Origin: Planctomycetaceae bacterium
Lineage (GTDB): Bacteria; Planctomycetota; Planctomycetia; Pirellulales; Pirellulaceae
Length of the DNA stretch: 6,664 bases
Direction: 5' to 3'
Assembly (NCBI GenBank): GCA_022614795.1
Contig: JAKEHX010000328.1
Location: 1 to 6,664, forward strand
Shown: positions 1 to 5,754 of the stretch, piece after piece
How the letters are laid out: every line of letters begins with the position of its first letter
How positions within the stretch are numbered: the stretch's first letter is position 1
The notes under the pieces: generated by a model
What the model saw: the letters and a program-made list of their open reading frames with translations, nothing else
Told to the model about the DNA's origin: nothing
The model's database searches: none
Translations under genes and position numbers: made by a program

Positions 1-471
1 CGCGATTCGGCGGCGTGCATCGCAGTTTGTCGAAAAATCAGCGGAAATTGTGCAGCTAGCAGACTCCGAAATCGATGCGTAAGCCGTGCTGGGCGCATGG
101 AGCGTGACGGTCCCATGTAGCGGCGTCGTCAGCAGCGCATAAACGAGATCGTCGTCATCAGCGTCCTCGGCGTTGAAATTCGTATCCACCGTGTCGCCGT
201 GACTAACGCTTTCGGTTTGGTCGTGGGCGACCGGTGGCGAGTTGCCTTCTTCCTCCCCTTCGCCAGCCAGGGTATCCGAGACCGAATCGAGGTACGCTGG
301 GCTCAGGATGGTCTCAAGGGACGCCAAGCCGGTGTCCGCGGCGGCGGGATCGTCCAAATACGTGGAGTCACGTCCGAGCGCGCTGGCCATGACCCAGCGA
401 GACTCGAGTCCCTCAAAAAAGAGTTTGCGATTGCGGGTGGGGTTACGGCGGTGCGTAATGCGGGGTTTCAT
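1..471 (-). CDS. Secreted cadherin/Ig-like repeat protein, 5' part only (runs off left edge)
   Basis: An open frame of 157 codons reads from an ATG at 471 to the window edge without a stop. GAGGA lies 4 bases upstream of the ATG. Residues 1-16 are basic (MKPRITHRRNPTRNRK). They lead into LFFEGLESRWVMA at residues 17-29, the LEPR-type N-terminal signature of very large exported planctomycete proteins, followed by a small-residue stretch that probably holds the cleavage site. Residues 30-78 are an acidic linker. Residues 79-125 (PPVAHDQ...GDTV...AEDADDDDLVYALLTTPLHGTVTLH) match the opening of a calcium-binding cadherin-like/Big domain, of the kind tandemly repeated in adhesins. After residue 125 the usual aromatic FTYxP-type continuation is missing and the sequence becomes Ser/Cys/Arg-rich, so the frame may be broken near base 95. 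The export signature and domain class are family knowledge. A surface or adhesion role is inference. Confidence 0.7.
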   Translation of the reverse strand, partial: MKPRITHRRNPTRNRKLFFEGLESRWVMASALGRDSTYLDDPAAADTGLASLETILSPAYLDSVSDTLAGEGEEEGNSPPVAHDQTESVSHGDTVDTNFNAEDADDDDLVYALLTTPLHGTVTLHAPSTAYASISESASCTISADFSTNCDARRRIA

Positions 472-529
472 TTGGTCCTCGGCCAGAATTGGCCGCGAAA
501 AGATGGCTCTGATCCCCCGTTCAGGCCGA

Positions 530-558
530 ATCGTAAGGACTTCGCTAGCGGAAATCAA
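530..558 (-). promoter_or_regulatory. Possible promoter of the secreted repeat protein gene
   Basis: On the minus strand, TTGATT (558-553) is separated by 17 bases from TACGAT (535-530). Each matches four of six bases of the sigma-70 hexamers. The implied transcript start is about 50 bases before the ATG at 471. A short hairpin (GGCCA, 4-base loop, TGGCC; 481-494) lies in the presumed leader next to the ribosome binding site. The match is weak and planctomycete promoters are poorly defined, so this is only a candidate. The rest of the 472-634 spacer shows nothing else. Confidence 0.25.
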
Positions 559-634
559 CTCCCTATCACCGAGGATTGTAACAACCTCAAGTCGGGGCTG
601 TTTGCCTCAAACTGCTTGCCGTCCGCTCGCCTTG

Positions 635-2731
635 CTACTTCACCGGCAATAGCTGCATGGCGTCGATCACGACGTAGCCGTTGGTGCCCGTGTTGGTGAT
701 GACGATGGTGGCCTCGCGGTCGAATTTGTGCTGGCCGAGCGAGTGGAACAGCTTGTCAATTTTGGGAGTGGCCTTCTCGTCGAGCGTGGCCTTGGCTTCG
801 CCGGTGGCGTGGCGGATCAGCACGGGGACGTTCGTCGCCCGGTTGGGATTGGCGGTGTAGGCAACGCGGACTTCATAAGTCCCCGGCTCCTTGAGTGTGA
901 ATTTGTAAGTCGCTGATAGCTCCCCCTTCCGCTCATTGTTGTCGTGCAGATACTGCGAGCCGACGTAGCCGCCGATCGAGGTGCTTTTGGACCACTCGCC
1001 CCGCTTTTCGGCCTGATCGTCGTCGAGCACCAGGCCCGGCAGTTTGGCCGGGTCGATGCCGGCGGTGGGCCTGGGGCCGGTCCAGGCGAGCACCTGCTTA
1101 TCGGCCAGAAGCCGCTCGCGGAGGCGCGGGTAATCGACCGCCTGGACGCTCGTGCCGGCGTCGATCGCCAGCGCCGCGGCTGTCGCCGACGACTGCCCCA
1201 GCACCATGAACACCGGCTCCATCCGGATGCTGCCGTAGCTGATGTGCGTGGCCGCCATGCAGACGGGCACGAAGAGGTTCTGGCACTCGGCGGCCTTGGG
1301 GACGATCGAGCGGTACGAAATCGGGTACGGGGCAAAGCCGCCGACCTGCACGTCCCCTTCGTTGCGGACGTGGCCCTGGGCATCGACGTACCGCTGGACG
1401 TTGTGCGAGTCCATCGTATAGGCGGCCAGGCCGACCGAATCTTCGGCGACGGCCCGCCCCTGGCAGTTGTGCTGGGTCATCACGTAATCGCTGACCATCC
1501 GCCGGGCCTCGCGGACATAAAGCTGGTGCGGCCAGTTGTCGGTATCGAGAAACTCGTCCTTGGCCAGGCCCCACGTTTGAAAGTGCTCGCGAATCTTGGC
1601 CGGCACGCGGGGATGGTTGGCGAGCGTCCACATCAGGCCCTGCTGATAGCCGATGTGCTCGCGGATGATTCGCTCACGCGTGGCATAGTCCCCGTCGGGG
1701 TAGTCATAGTTCATGCCGATGTTGTCGGTCGAGAACGCGAAGTTATTGTTCGAGTCGGTCTTGCGATTGGGCATCAGCACGGGATTCCACGGCACGCGCA
1801 GGTCGCCCGCCTCGAAATTCCGCAGCAAAATCTCGTACTGCCGCTCTTCGTAACTAGCCGGCTTGGGCCATGGCCGGCGGTTGGCGGGCTTGTCGGTGGC
1901 GCACAGGCGGTAGTTATAGGCTTGCACGCGCTTATCCCCCGAACCATCGCCCGCCGAGCCGTCTGCTGCCGGCCGACCTGCCTCGACCCGCGGCAACAGG
2001 CCGCTGGCCGGATCGCCCGGCTTGACGTAGGGATCGACGGCCTTGATGAACTGGTGCTTGGTGGCATTTTTGACCTGCACCCCACTGAGCGTTTCGCCGT
2101 ACTGGCTGTTGGCTTCGCGGCCCACCGTGTACGACACGCCGGCTTTGGCCATCAGGTCCCCCTCGTACGTCGCGTCGATGAACATCCGCCCGCGGAAAGT
2201 GCGGCCCGATTCCATGCGGATACTCACGATGCGGCCGCCCTGCTTCTCGACCCCCTTCGCCAGATCGAGCCGCTCGCCTTTCACCACGACGACGCCCGCC
2301 TCGGCGCACAGCTCCTCCAGCAGCCGCTCGGCGACGTGCGGCTCAAAGGTCCACATCGCATCTTCCTTGGCCGCCTCGCTGCCGCGGCCCGAGCGGTATT
2401 CCTCGGGCTTCTCGTGCTTCCAGCTTGCCGGATTATCGTAGTGCCGTTTGATCCGCTGGTAGAACTCGCGGCTGATGCCGCCGATGGCCCCTTTGTTGCC
2501 GATATCGGTTGCTCCCAGGCCGCCGCTGGTCAGCCCGCCGAGGTGCTTGCCGGGCTCGATGATTACGGCCGTCTTGCCCATCCGCCGCGCTTGTACGCCA
2601 GCCGCGACGCCGCCGCTCGTGCCGCCGTAGATCACAAGGTCATAGGTGGGCTCGTCGGCAGCAGCGATCTGCGGCCCGGCCGCAGGCACCAGCATGAGCA
2701 GCAAAACAAGATTGCGAAGATGGCGATGCAT
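635..2731 (-). CDS. Exported FAD-dependent oxidoreductase with golvesin/xanthan-lyase-like C-terminal domain
   Basis: The protein has 698 residues from the ATG at 2731. Residues 1-25 (MHRHLRNLVLLLMLVPAAG...IAAA) are a signal peptide with a probable cut near AAA/DEP, so it acts outside the cytoplasm. Residues 31-45 (DLVIYGGTSGGVAAG) form the dinucleotide-binding loop. Motifs GLTSGGLGATD, AYNYRLC, the MNYDYPDGDY-type stretch and NWPHQLYVREARRM are those of the FAD_oxidored family (PF12831). Residues from about 566 to 698 (VLDDDQAEKRGEW...YVGSQYLHD...YVVIDAMQLLP) are a beta-rich domain like the C terminus of golvesin and xanthan lyases, thought to be carbohydrate-binding. The family is expanded in planctomycetes and often named xanthan lyase. 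The true substrate is unknown; polysaccharide-linked oxidation is inference. An in-frame ATG at 2803 adds 24 residues, but they are encoded largely by a repeat (2756-2789) and would bury the signal peptide, so the 2731 start is preferred, although no strong Shine-Dalgarno is seen. Confidence 0.88.
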   Translation of the reverse strand: MHRHLRNLVLLLMLVPAAGPQIAAADEPTYDLVIYGGTSGGVAAGVQARRMGKTAVIIEPGKHLGGLTSGGLGATDIGNKGAIGGISREFYQRIKRHYDNPASWKHEKPEEYRSGRGSEAAKEDAMWTFEPHVAERLLEELCAEAGVVVVKGERLDLAKGVEKQGGRIVSIRMESGRTFRGRMFIDATYEGDLMAKAGVSYTVGREANSQYGETLSGVQVKNATKHQFIKAVDPYVKPGDPASGLLPRVEAGRPAADGSAGDGSGDKRVQAYNYRLCATDKPANRRPWPKPASYEERQYEILLRNFEAGDLRVPWNPVLMPNRKTDSNNNFAFSTDNIGMNYDYPDGDYATRERIIREHIGYQQGLMWTLANHPRVPAKIREHFQTWGLAKDEFLDTDNWPHQLYVREARRMVSDYVMTQHNCQGRAVAEDSVGLAAYTMDSHNVQRYVDAQGHVRNEGDVQVGGFAPYPISYRSIVPKAAECQNLFVPVCMAATHISYGSIRMEPVFMVLGQSSATAAALAIDAGTSVQAVDYPRLRERLLADKQVLAWTGPRPTAGIDPAKLPGLVLDDDQAEKRGEWSKSTSIGGYVGSQYLHDNNERKGELSATYKFTLKEPGTYEVRVAYTANPNRATNVPVLIRHATGEAKATLDEKATPKIDKLFHSLGQHKFDREATIVITNTGTNGYVVIDAMQLLPVK

Positions 2732-2755
2732 GGGCTTTTTCAAATGTTGGAAGGA

Positions 2756-2789
2756 GAGAAACCGCAGATCACGCAGATGACGCTGATTC
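2756..2789. repeat. Short intergenic repeat built of 9-base units
   Basis: CGCAGATCA (2763-2771) is followed directly by CGCAGATGA (2772-2780) and a weaker third unit, CGCTGATTC (2781-2789). On the minus strand this reads as the familiar-looking phrase in which ...CATCTGCG is followed by TGATCTGCGG. My impression is that this phrase occurs at many intergenic sites in planctomycete genomes, but genome-wide copy number cannot be seen here. It lies just upstream of the oxidoreductase start. Confidence 0.55.
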
Positions 2790-2793
2790 GTAG

Positions 2794-2813
2794 CTGAAGT
2801 CACCAGACTTCAG
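2794..2813. repeat. Perfect 8-bp stem, 4-base loop hairpin
   Basis: CTGAAGTC (2794-2801) and GACTTCAG (2806-2813) are exact reverse complements around the loop ACCA. No T-run follows on either strand, so it is not a standard terminator. It sits directly beside the 9-base repeat and belongs to the same repeat cluster. It resembles a small mobile or REP-like hairpin unit. Confidence 0.6.
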
Positions 2814-2830
2814 GCAAAGGCCAACCGAAG

Positions 2831-2902
2831 TGGGAGGGCGAGGCTCCCGCCGAGCCGCCGGATCTATCCAAATGGGAGGGCGAGGCTCCTGCCGAGCCGC
2901 CG
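2831..2902. repeat. Direct repeat pair, GGGAGGGCGAGGCTCC type
   Basis: Two 30-base copies, at 2831-2860 and 2873-2902, differ by one base (C at 2848, T at 2890) and are spaced 42 bases apart. Translated in one minus frame the element gives the REGEAPAEP/RQEPRPP phrases, and in the plus frame MGGRGSCRAA. These are recurrent artefactual peptides in planctomycete annotations, which marks the element as a dispersed non-coding repeat. Confidence 0.85.
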
Positions 2903-2944
2903 AGTCCTCGCAAAAATACGGCTCAGCAGGAGCTTCGCCCTCCC
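2874..2944. repeat. Inverted copy forming a long hairpin with the second direct copy
   Basis: Bases 2919-2944 are the reverse complement of 2874-2899 with two mismatches in 26 positions. This gives a stem of about 26 pairs around a loop of 19 bases (2900-2918). The loop contains CAAAAATA and is the only AT-rich part. This direct-direct-inverted arrangement is typical of REP/BIME-like composite elements. Function is unknown; transcript protection or termination between genes is possible. Confidence 0.75.
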
Positions 2945-3035
2945 GGATCCCCGGCTTCCACCAAAGTAGGCACCCCAGTCCGCCCGGACCAGACGTGCCC
3001 CAAATATCCAGCGGCAATCTGCCAATTAGCGGTTT

Positions 3036-3085
3036 GTCGCCTTTCGCTCCGCGAACCAGCGCCCTTTCACGGAGTGAAAGGCGAC
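3036..3085. repeat. Double-hairpin element with compensating base changes
   Basis: The left arm GTCGCCTTTCGCTCCGCGAA (3036-3055) pairs with the right arm at 3065-3085 except at two positions. Each arm is also a small hairpin by itself: TTCGC-TCC-GCGAA on the left, TTTCAC-GGA-GTGAAA on the right. The two differences between arms (CGC...GCG against CAC...GTG) keep each small hairpin perfect, so the local structure seems to be what is conserved. Confidence 0.7.
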
Positions 3086-3182
3086 ACTAGGCGGCCAAGC
3101 ATGCATACCGCGGAAAATTTGTTTCCCCGCGATTTCCGTCGCAACTCTTTATCTATCAATGCCTTGCGTCACAAAACGGCCC

Positions 3183-3215
3183 TATGCATTTATGCAAGTT
3201 ATGCATCTTTATGCA
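3183..3215. repeat. Four TATGCA hexamers in an AT-rich patch
   Basis: TATGCA occurs at 3183, 3191, 3200 and 3210, with starts spaced 8, 9 and 10 bases apart. The patch contrasts sharply with the GC-rich surroundings. It may be a degenerate tandem repeat or a protein-binding patch; nothing more can be supported. Confidence 0.5.
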
Positions 3216-3230
3216 CAAAACGCCCGCCCG

Positions 3231-3313
3231 CTTGGCCCCTGACCCCTGGTTCCTGGTCCCTCACCCTGGCTCCCGACTCCTGACCCCCGACTCCCGGTTC
3301 CTGGCCCCTGACT
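3231..3313. repeat. Heptamer tandem repeat, consensus CCYGRYY
   Basis: Twelve consecutive units fit CCYGRYY: for example CCTGACC, CCTGGTT, CCTGGTC, CCTGGCT, CCCGACT, CCTGACC, CCCGGTT, CCTGGCC, CCTGACT. The first unit is CTTGGCC and the fifth has lost one base (CCTCAC), which shifts the phase by one. The strand is strongly pyrimidine-biased. It is a simple minisatellite that could vary in copy number between strains. Confidence 0.8.
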
Positions 3314-3409
3314 ACAAAGCCGCCAGTGTATAGATGCGCAAGCCAACTAGTTTATTTCGTCCACTTCCCGCTTTTTTCGTCTTGTGCCGCGAAGTGACAT
3401 CGTCATTAG

Positions 3410-3442
3410 GCGACCGATCATTCCTCTCCTCGGCGCGGTCGC
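3410..3442 (-). terminator. Possible weak terminator hairpin after the E1 gene
   Basis: GCGACCG (3410-3416) and CGGTCGC (3436-3442) are perfect inverted repeats with a 19-base loop, beginning 29 bases beyond the E1 stop codon in the direction of transcription. There is no T-run after it on the minus strand, so if it ends transcription it is not a standard intrinsic terminator. Confidence 0.22.
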
Positions 3443-3471
3443 ACCCGCTCCACCCTGCCACTATGATTTGG

Positions 3472-4833
3472 CTATGCAACTCGGCGACATAACTGACATT
3501 CGGGAGTTCGCTTGACGAAACCGACTTCGTAGTTCCACGGGCATAGCTGAAGGAGTCGCCCCCCTACCATATTCGACAGTCGAAATCTTTTGAGGTCGGC
3601 CGTACTTAGCTTTAACAACTCGCCGGTAATCGCAAAGCCAACTAGAGCCGACACAAAACTGATGGCTGGGATGATGCCGTCAGACGGCGGTTGCGTATCG
3701 CCAGCGTCGACGCAGCGAGCACAGCCAGCGTGCCCAAGCGGCATTGAATGAGCCGTTACGCGGAATTGATCGTGCTCGGTAGCGCCAACCAAAAGCGCTC
3801 GCGGCCAAGACGACTGGGCAATCCAGCGCGAGGGAATATCATCGACGCCAACCACATACACCGCTTCTGCACCAACGCAAATCCTTAGGTCATCACCCGT
3901 GAATCGCTCAATCCTAGGCGTTACGGGAGTGCTTGAGCGAAGCCAAGTCGCCAGCAGGTCGGCCTTTCGGCGGTCGATGTCAGCAGACGCGGCGATCATG
4001 TAGCGGTTCAAATCGGGAGGATCAATCACCTTTGGTTCAAAAACCACCCCGGCTGGTAGCGATACGCCGTTCGCGGCCAGTCCGTAACCTACTGCCGAAC
4101 AAATCGCCCCCGCACTCACGAAGACCACAGGAAAGGGAAGGTGTCGTCCCAATTGCGTCGGATCGTCAAACGGCGACAGTGAATAATCCAGGAGCGAAAG
4201 GCATAGGGACCTCGGTTGAAGATCCCAGTGCGTATTCTCGCTCGCAATTCCAGGAAACTGTTCGGCGAACATCCGCAGGACTGCTTTGAACGTGCTGCTG
4301 GCTCCTAGGCAACTCGCGACCAGCGGCCCGAGCCCTCGATTGCCGGGTGGTGTGGTCGGCGGTTCATCGCCCGCATCACTCACTCCACCCCACCAGTTTC
4401 CAAAACTCAATTGAAGATGTGGCACGCACACTTTACGAGGCGGAGTCCCAATGGTAACGACCAAATTGGGCGTTTTCGAACGTCCGGGGAACCTTGTACC
4501 TTGAGCACCCCAAATTACCTGCGGGAGCGATTCGAGTGCAGTTGCCAAGCAACCGCCACCAAGCAGGGAATTCTCATCCAATAAGATCGGAACCTTCGCA
4601 GGAACATCAATCTCCACGGCAGGGCAGAAGCGGACGATTAGGTTTGCCGTGGAGGCGATTGCCTGTTGCCCGGCCTCGGTGCTCAGGAGACAAGGATCGC
4701 CCGTTATTCGGACTCGGTAGCGGAGGAAGTGGTCGATGAGATCGTCCGTTGGTGGGCGACAACGCCAGCGGACCATTTGTGCGAATGCGATGGTCCGAGA
4801 AAGCACCTCAGACGCAGCGAATGTGACCGGCAT
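3472..4833 (-). CDS. E1/ThiF-like ubiquitin-activating enzyme homologue
   Basis: The 453-residue enzyme is expected to adenylate the C-terminal glycine of the Ubl encoded two genes upstream. Its C-terminal half carries an E1 Rossmann domain. This includes VSAGAICSAVGYGL (239-252, nucleotide loop), DPPDLNRY (271-278, with the conserved NxxR-type arginine), K290 in the helix, and VDDIPSRW (330-337, the Asp and Arg of the metal/ATP site). CARC (371-374) and CQLC (446-449) are the paired CxxC zinc knuckle seen in MoeB/ThiF/E1 proteins. Residues 1-230 are not a recognised E2: there is no HPN motif with a following cysteine. They do contain GLGPLVASCLGASSTFKAVLR (168-187), which resembles the final helix region of ThiF domains, so the half may be a degenerate second E1-like unit. 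Oddities are SAGAIC in place of GxGxxG and no obvious transthiolation cysteine away from the zinc site. The ATG at 4833 is 12 bases after the JAB stop, with AGGG overlapping that stop. Confidence 0.8.
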   Translation of the reverse strand: MPVTFAASEVLSRTIAFAQMVRWRCRPPTDDLIDHFLRYRVRITGDPCLLSTEAGQQAIASTANLIVRFCPAVEIDVPAKVPILLDENSLLGGGCLATALESLPQVIWGAQGTRFPGRSKTPNLVVTIGTPPRKVCVPHLQLSFGNWWGGVSDAGDEPPTTPPGNRGLGPLVASCLGASSTFKAVLRMFAEQFPGIASENTHWDLQPRSLCLSLLDYSLSPFDDPTQLGRHLPFPVVFVSAGAICSAVGYGLAANGVSLPAGVVFEPKVIDPPDLNRYMIAASADIDRRKADLLATWLRSSTPVTPRIERFTGDDLRICVGAEAVYVVGVDDIPSRWIAQSSWPRALLVGATEHDQFRVTAHSMPLGHAGCARCVDAGDTQPPSDGIIPAISFVSALVGFAITGELLKLSTADLKRFRLSNMVGGRLLQLCPWNYEVGFVKRTPECQLCRRVA

Positions 4834-4845
4834 TGCAAACCATCC

Positions 4846-5313
4846 CTATTGCTCAAGTTGCAACCGTTGGAGCATCTCGGCTCTCGACACTTCGCGCCAT
4901 TGGCCCGAGCCGAGGTATTCAGCCAAATAGCAGCCCGCAAGGCCTGACAGGCCTTCCCGGCAAAAGCACGGTACGACCAAAGAGAGGAAACCGACGGTTT
5001 CAATTGTGGGCCACCGGTCGTCAGTGCCCGAATGGAACGCCTGCCCGGGATGAGTGTGCACCTGCGCAAGCACTGAAAGGCGATTCTCGAAGAGCGATGA
5101 GTTCAACTTCAGAAGTTCCGAAATCGGTACTTCATAGCTCGTAGCTGATCCAGTGTGAGCAGGATGGTAAACGGCGGTCGCGCGGGCGACTGAACGGCCC
5201 ACTGTTGGCTCGCCGCAGAGATAGACGACGCATTCATTCCCCAGCCCGCCGCAAAGGCGCATCGTCCTCTCCGCTTCCGTCCAGACCGCCCGCGTGATCA
5301 CGACCGTTTCCAT
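4846..5313 (-). CDS. JAB/JAMM-family deubiquitinase-like metalloprotease
   Basis: The 155-residue protein is of the usual size for prokaryotic JAB domains. The zinc motif is visible: E27 in GNECVVYLCGE, then H86 and H88 in VHTHPG, S95, and D99 in HSGTDD. This gives the H-x-H-x10-D spacing of JAMM enzymes with the N-terminal glutamate. Such enzymes hydrolyse isopeptide or peptide bonds after a Ubl -GG, or release a conjugated amino acid as Mec does for CysO. Because the neighbouring Ubl already ends in GG, removal from targets is more likely than precursor maturation (inference). The gene starts 10 bases after the Ubl stop, with a strong AGGGAGG ribosome site abutting that stop, and lies 12 bases before the E1 start. 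Cysteines (C21, C28, C33, C116, C118, C128) are frequent. No signal peptide is seen, so it is cytoplasmic. Confidence 0.9.
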   Translation of the reverse strand: METVVITRAVWTEAERTMRLCGGLGNECVVYLCGEPTVGRSVARATAVYHPAHTGSATSYEVPISELLKLNSSLFENRLSVLAQVHTHPGQAFHSGTDDRWPTIETVGFLSLVVPCFCREGLSGLAGCYLAEYLGSGQWREVSRAEMLQRLQLEQ

Positions 5314-5323
5314 CGTTCCCTCC

Positions 5324-5602
5324 CTATCCGCCCCGCGGGGGCGTTCGGCGTTGAAGGATCAGGACGGCGTTTTCGGGCAGGTTCAAGTCCTCGATTTTGC
5401 GATCGAGTTCGAGCGGCTGATTTTGCCCCTCCAAAAACAACCCGTACTCATCGGGTTGAGTTGGCTGAACGCCGAACTCTGCAAGCGCTCGCTGGAAAAC
5501 TGGCCGAAGCGGCTGATGCACGTTCGCTCGAAACTCCTTCGGCTGACCGTTGAAAACCACCCGAAGCTCGACAAATACCTCGCTGACGGTACCAGCACTC
5601 AT
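5324..5602 (-). CDS. Ubiquitin-like beta-grasp protein ending in -RGG
   Basis: This is the 92-residue first gene of the Ubl-JAB-E1 operon. A beta-grasp order can be read: strands at VFVELRVVFNG (9-19) and PKEFRANV (21-28), helix LRPVFQRALAEFG (32-44), strand YGLFLEG (53-59), the QPLELDRKIEDLNL segment (62-75, resembling ubiquitin's ...L.D..I...), and strand NAVLILQRR (78-86). The tail TPPRGG (87-92) ends exactly in Gly-Gly like mature ubiquitin, so no processing is needed before activation. It resembles the bacterial Ubl families found beside JAB and E1 genes (DUF2604/Prok_Ub type), which is recognition by eye. The ATG at 5602 has AGGGG 7 bases upstream. An in-frame TTG at 5659 would add 19 non-Ubl residues and is rejected. 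The leader GGGGTGCCCC could partly mask the ribosome site. Alternative: a sulfur carrier like ThiS/CysO. Confidence 0.85.
   Translation of the reverse strand: MSAGTVSEVFVELRVVFNGQPKEFRANVHQPLRPVFQRALAEFGVQPTQPDEYGLFLEGQNQPLELDRKIEDLNLPENAVLILQRRTPPRGG
5329..5343. other. GC-only hairpin at the end of the Ubl coding sequence
   Basis: CGCCCC (5329-5334) and GGGGCG (5338-5343) pair around a 3-base loop exactly over the codons for the PPRGG tail. In the transcript it lies just before the stop codon and the JAB ribosome site (about 5315-5321). It could slow ribosomes or trim the message so that Ubl is made in excess over JAB and E1. That role is inference; the hairpin may simply reflect proline and glycine codons. 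Confidence 0.35.
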
Positions 5603-5726
5603 TGGGGCACCCCTTTTCGTAAAAAAGGCGAAAAAAGTGGCGAATCCGGGGGTCGCCAAAGGTTACGGAACCGGATAAAGTTACATATCGAACTCGTAAT
5701 GTGCCCGCGAACGACCGGGCCGCGCC

Positions 5727-5754
5727 TTGTTTACGTGTTCGATAACATTATTAT
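5727..5754 (+). promoter_or_regulatory. Candidate promoter of the XRE regulator
   Basis: TTGTTT (5727-5732) and TATTAT (5749-5754) are separated by 16 bases; the second matches five of six bases of the -10 consensus. The implied start near 5761 leaves a leader of about 27 bases before the ATG at 5788. The element is embedded in the inverted repeat at 5728-5770, as expected for an autorepressed gene. Confidence 0.45.

Larger units (their letters stand above)
2804..3471. other. Gene-free spacer filled with a repeat cluster
   Basis: This spacer separates two minus-strand genes and holds the hairpin, the GGGAGGGCGAGGCTCC elements, the double hairpin, the TATGCA patch and the heptamer array. Open frames here are short and are either translations of the repeats or lack any coding signature. 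Bases 3314-3400 contain nothing recognisable except a TTTTTT run at 3372-3377. Confidence 0.8.

Noticed and set aside
199..699. Plus-strand open frame near the left end
   Set aside because: It is opposite the LEPR-type secreted protein gene and spans an intergenic gap and the end of the oxidoreductase. The minus-strand reading is far more protein-like.
944..2797. Very long open frame (617 codons) on the plus strand opposite the oxidoreductase gene
   Set aside because: It is the antisense shadow of a GC-rich gene with clear FAD motifs and a signal peptide on the minus strand. Its translation has no recognisable domain.
2769..3090. Short open frames on both strands through the GGGAGGGCGAGGCTCC repeats
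   Set aside because: They translate the repeat itself (REGEAPAEP, GRGSCRAA phrases), a known kind of artefactual ORF, with no ribosome site or domain.
2755..3320. CRISPR array
   Set aside because: The repeats are few, of mixed types and orientations, without regular unique spacers, and no cas gene is present.
3338..3646. AAGCCAACTAG occurs twice (near 3340 and 3636), a possible attachment-site pair at the operon end
   Set aside because: Only 11 bases match, the second copy is inside the E1 coding sequence, and no integrase or tRNA gene is present.
3472..4833. E2 (ubiquitin-conjugating) domain hidden in the E1 protein
   Set aside because: No HPN-type motif with a downstream catalytic cysteine was found. 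It is kept as an open question in the findings, not as an annotation.
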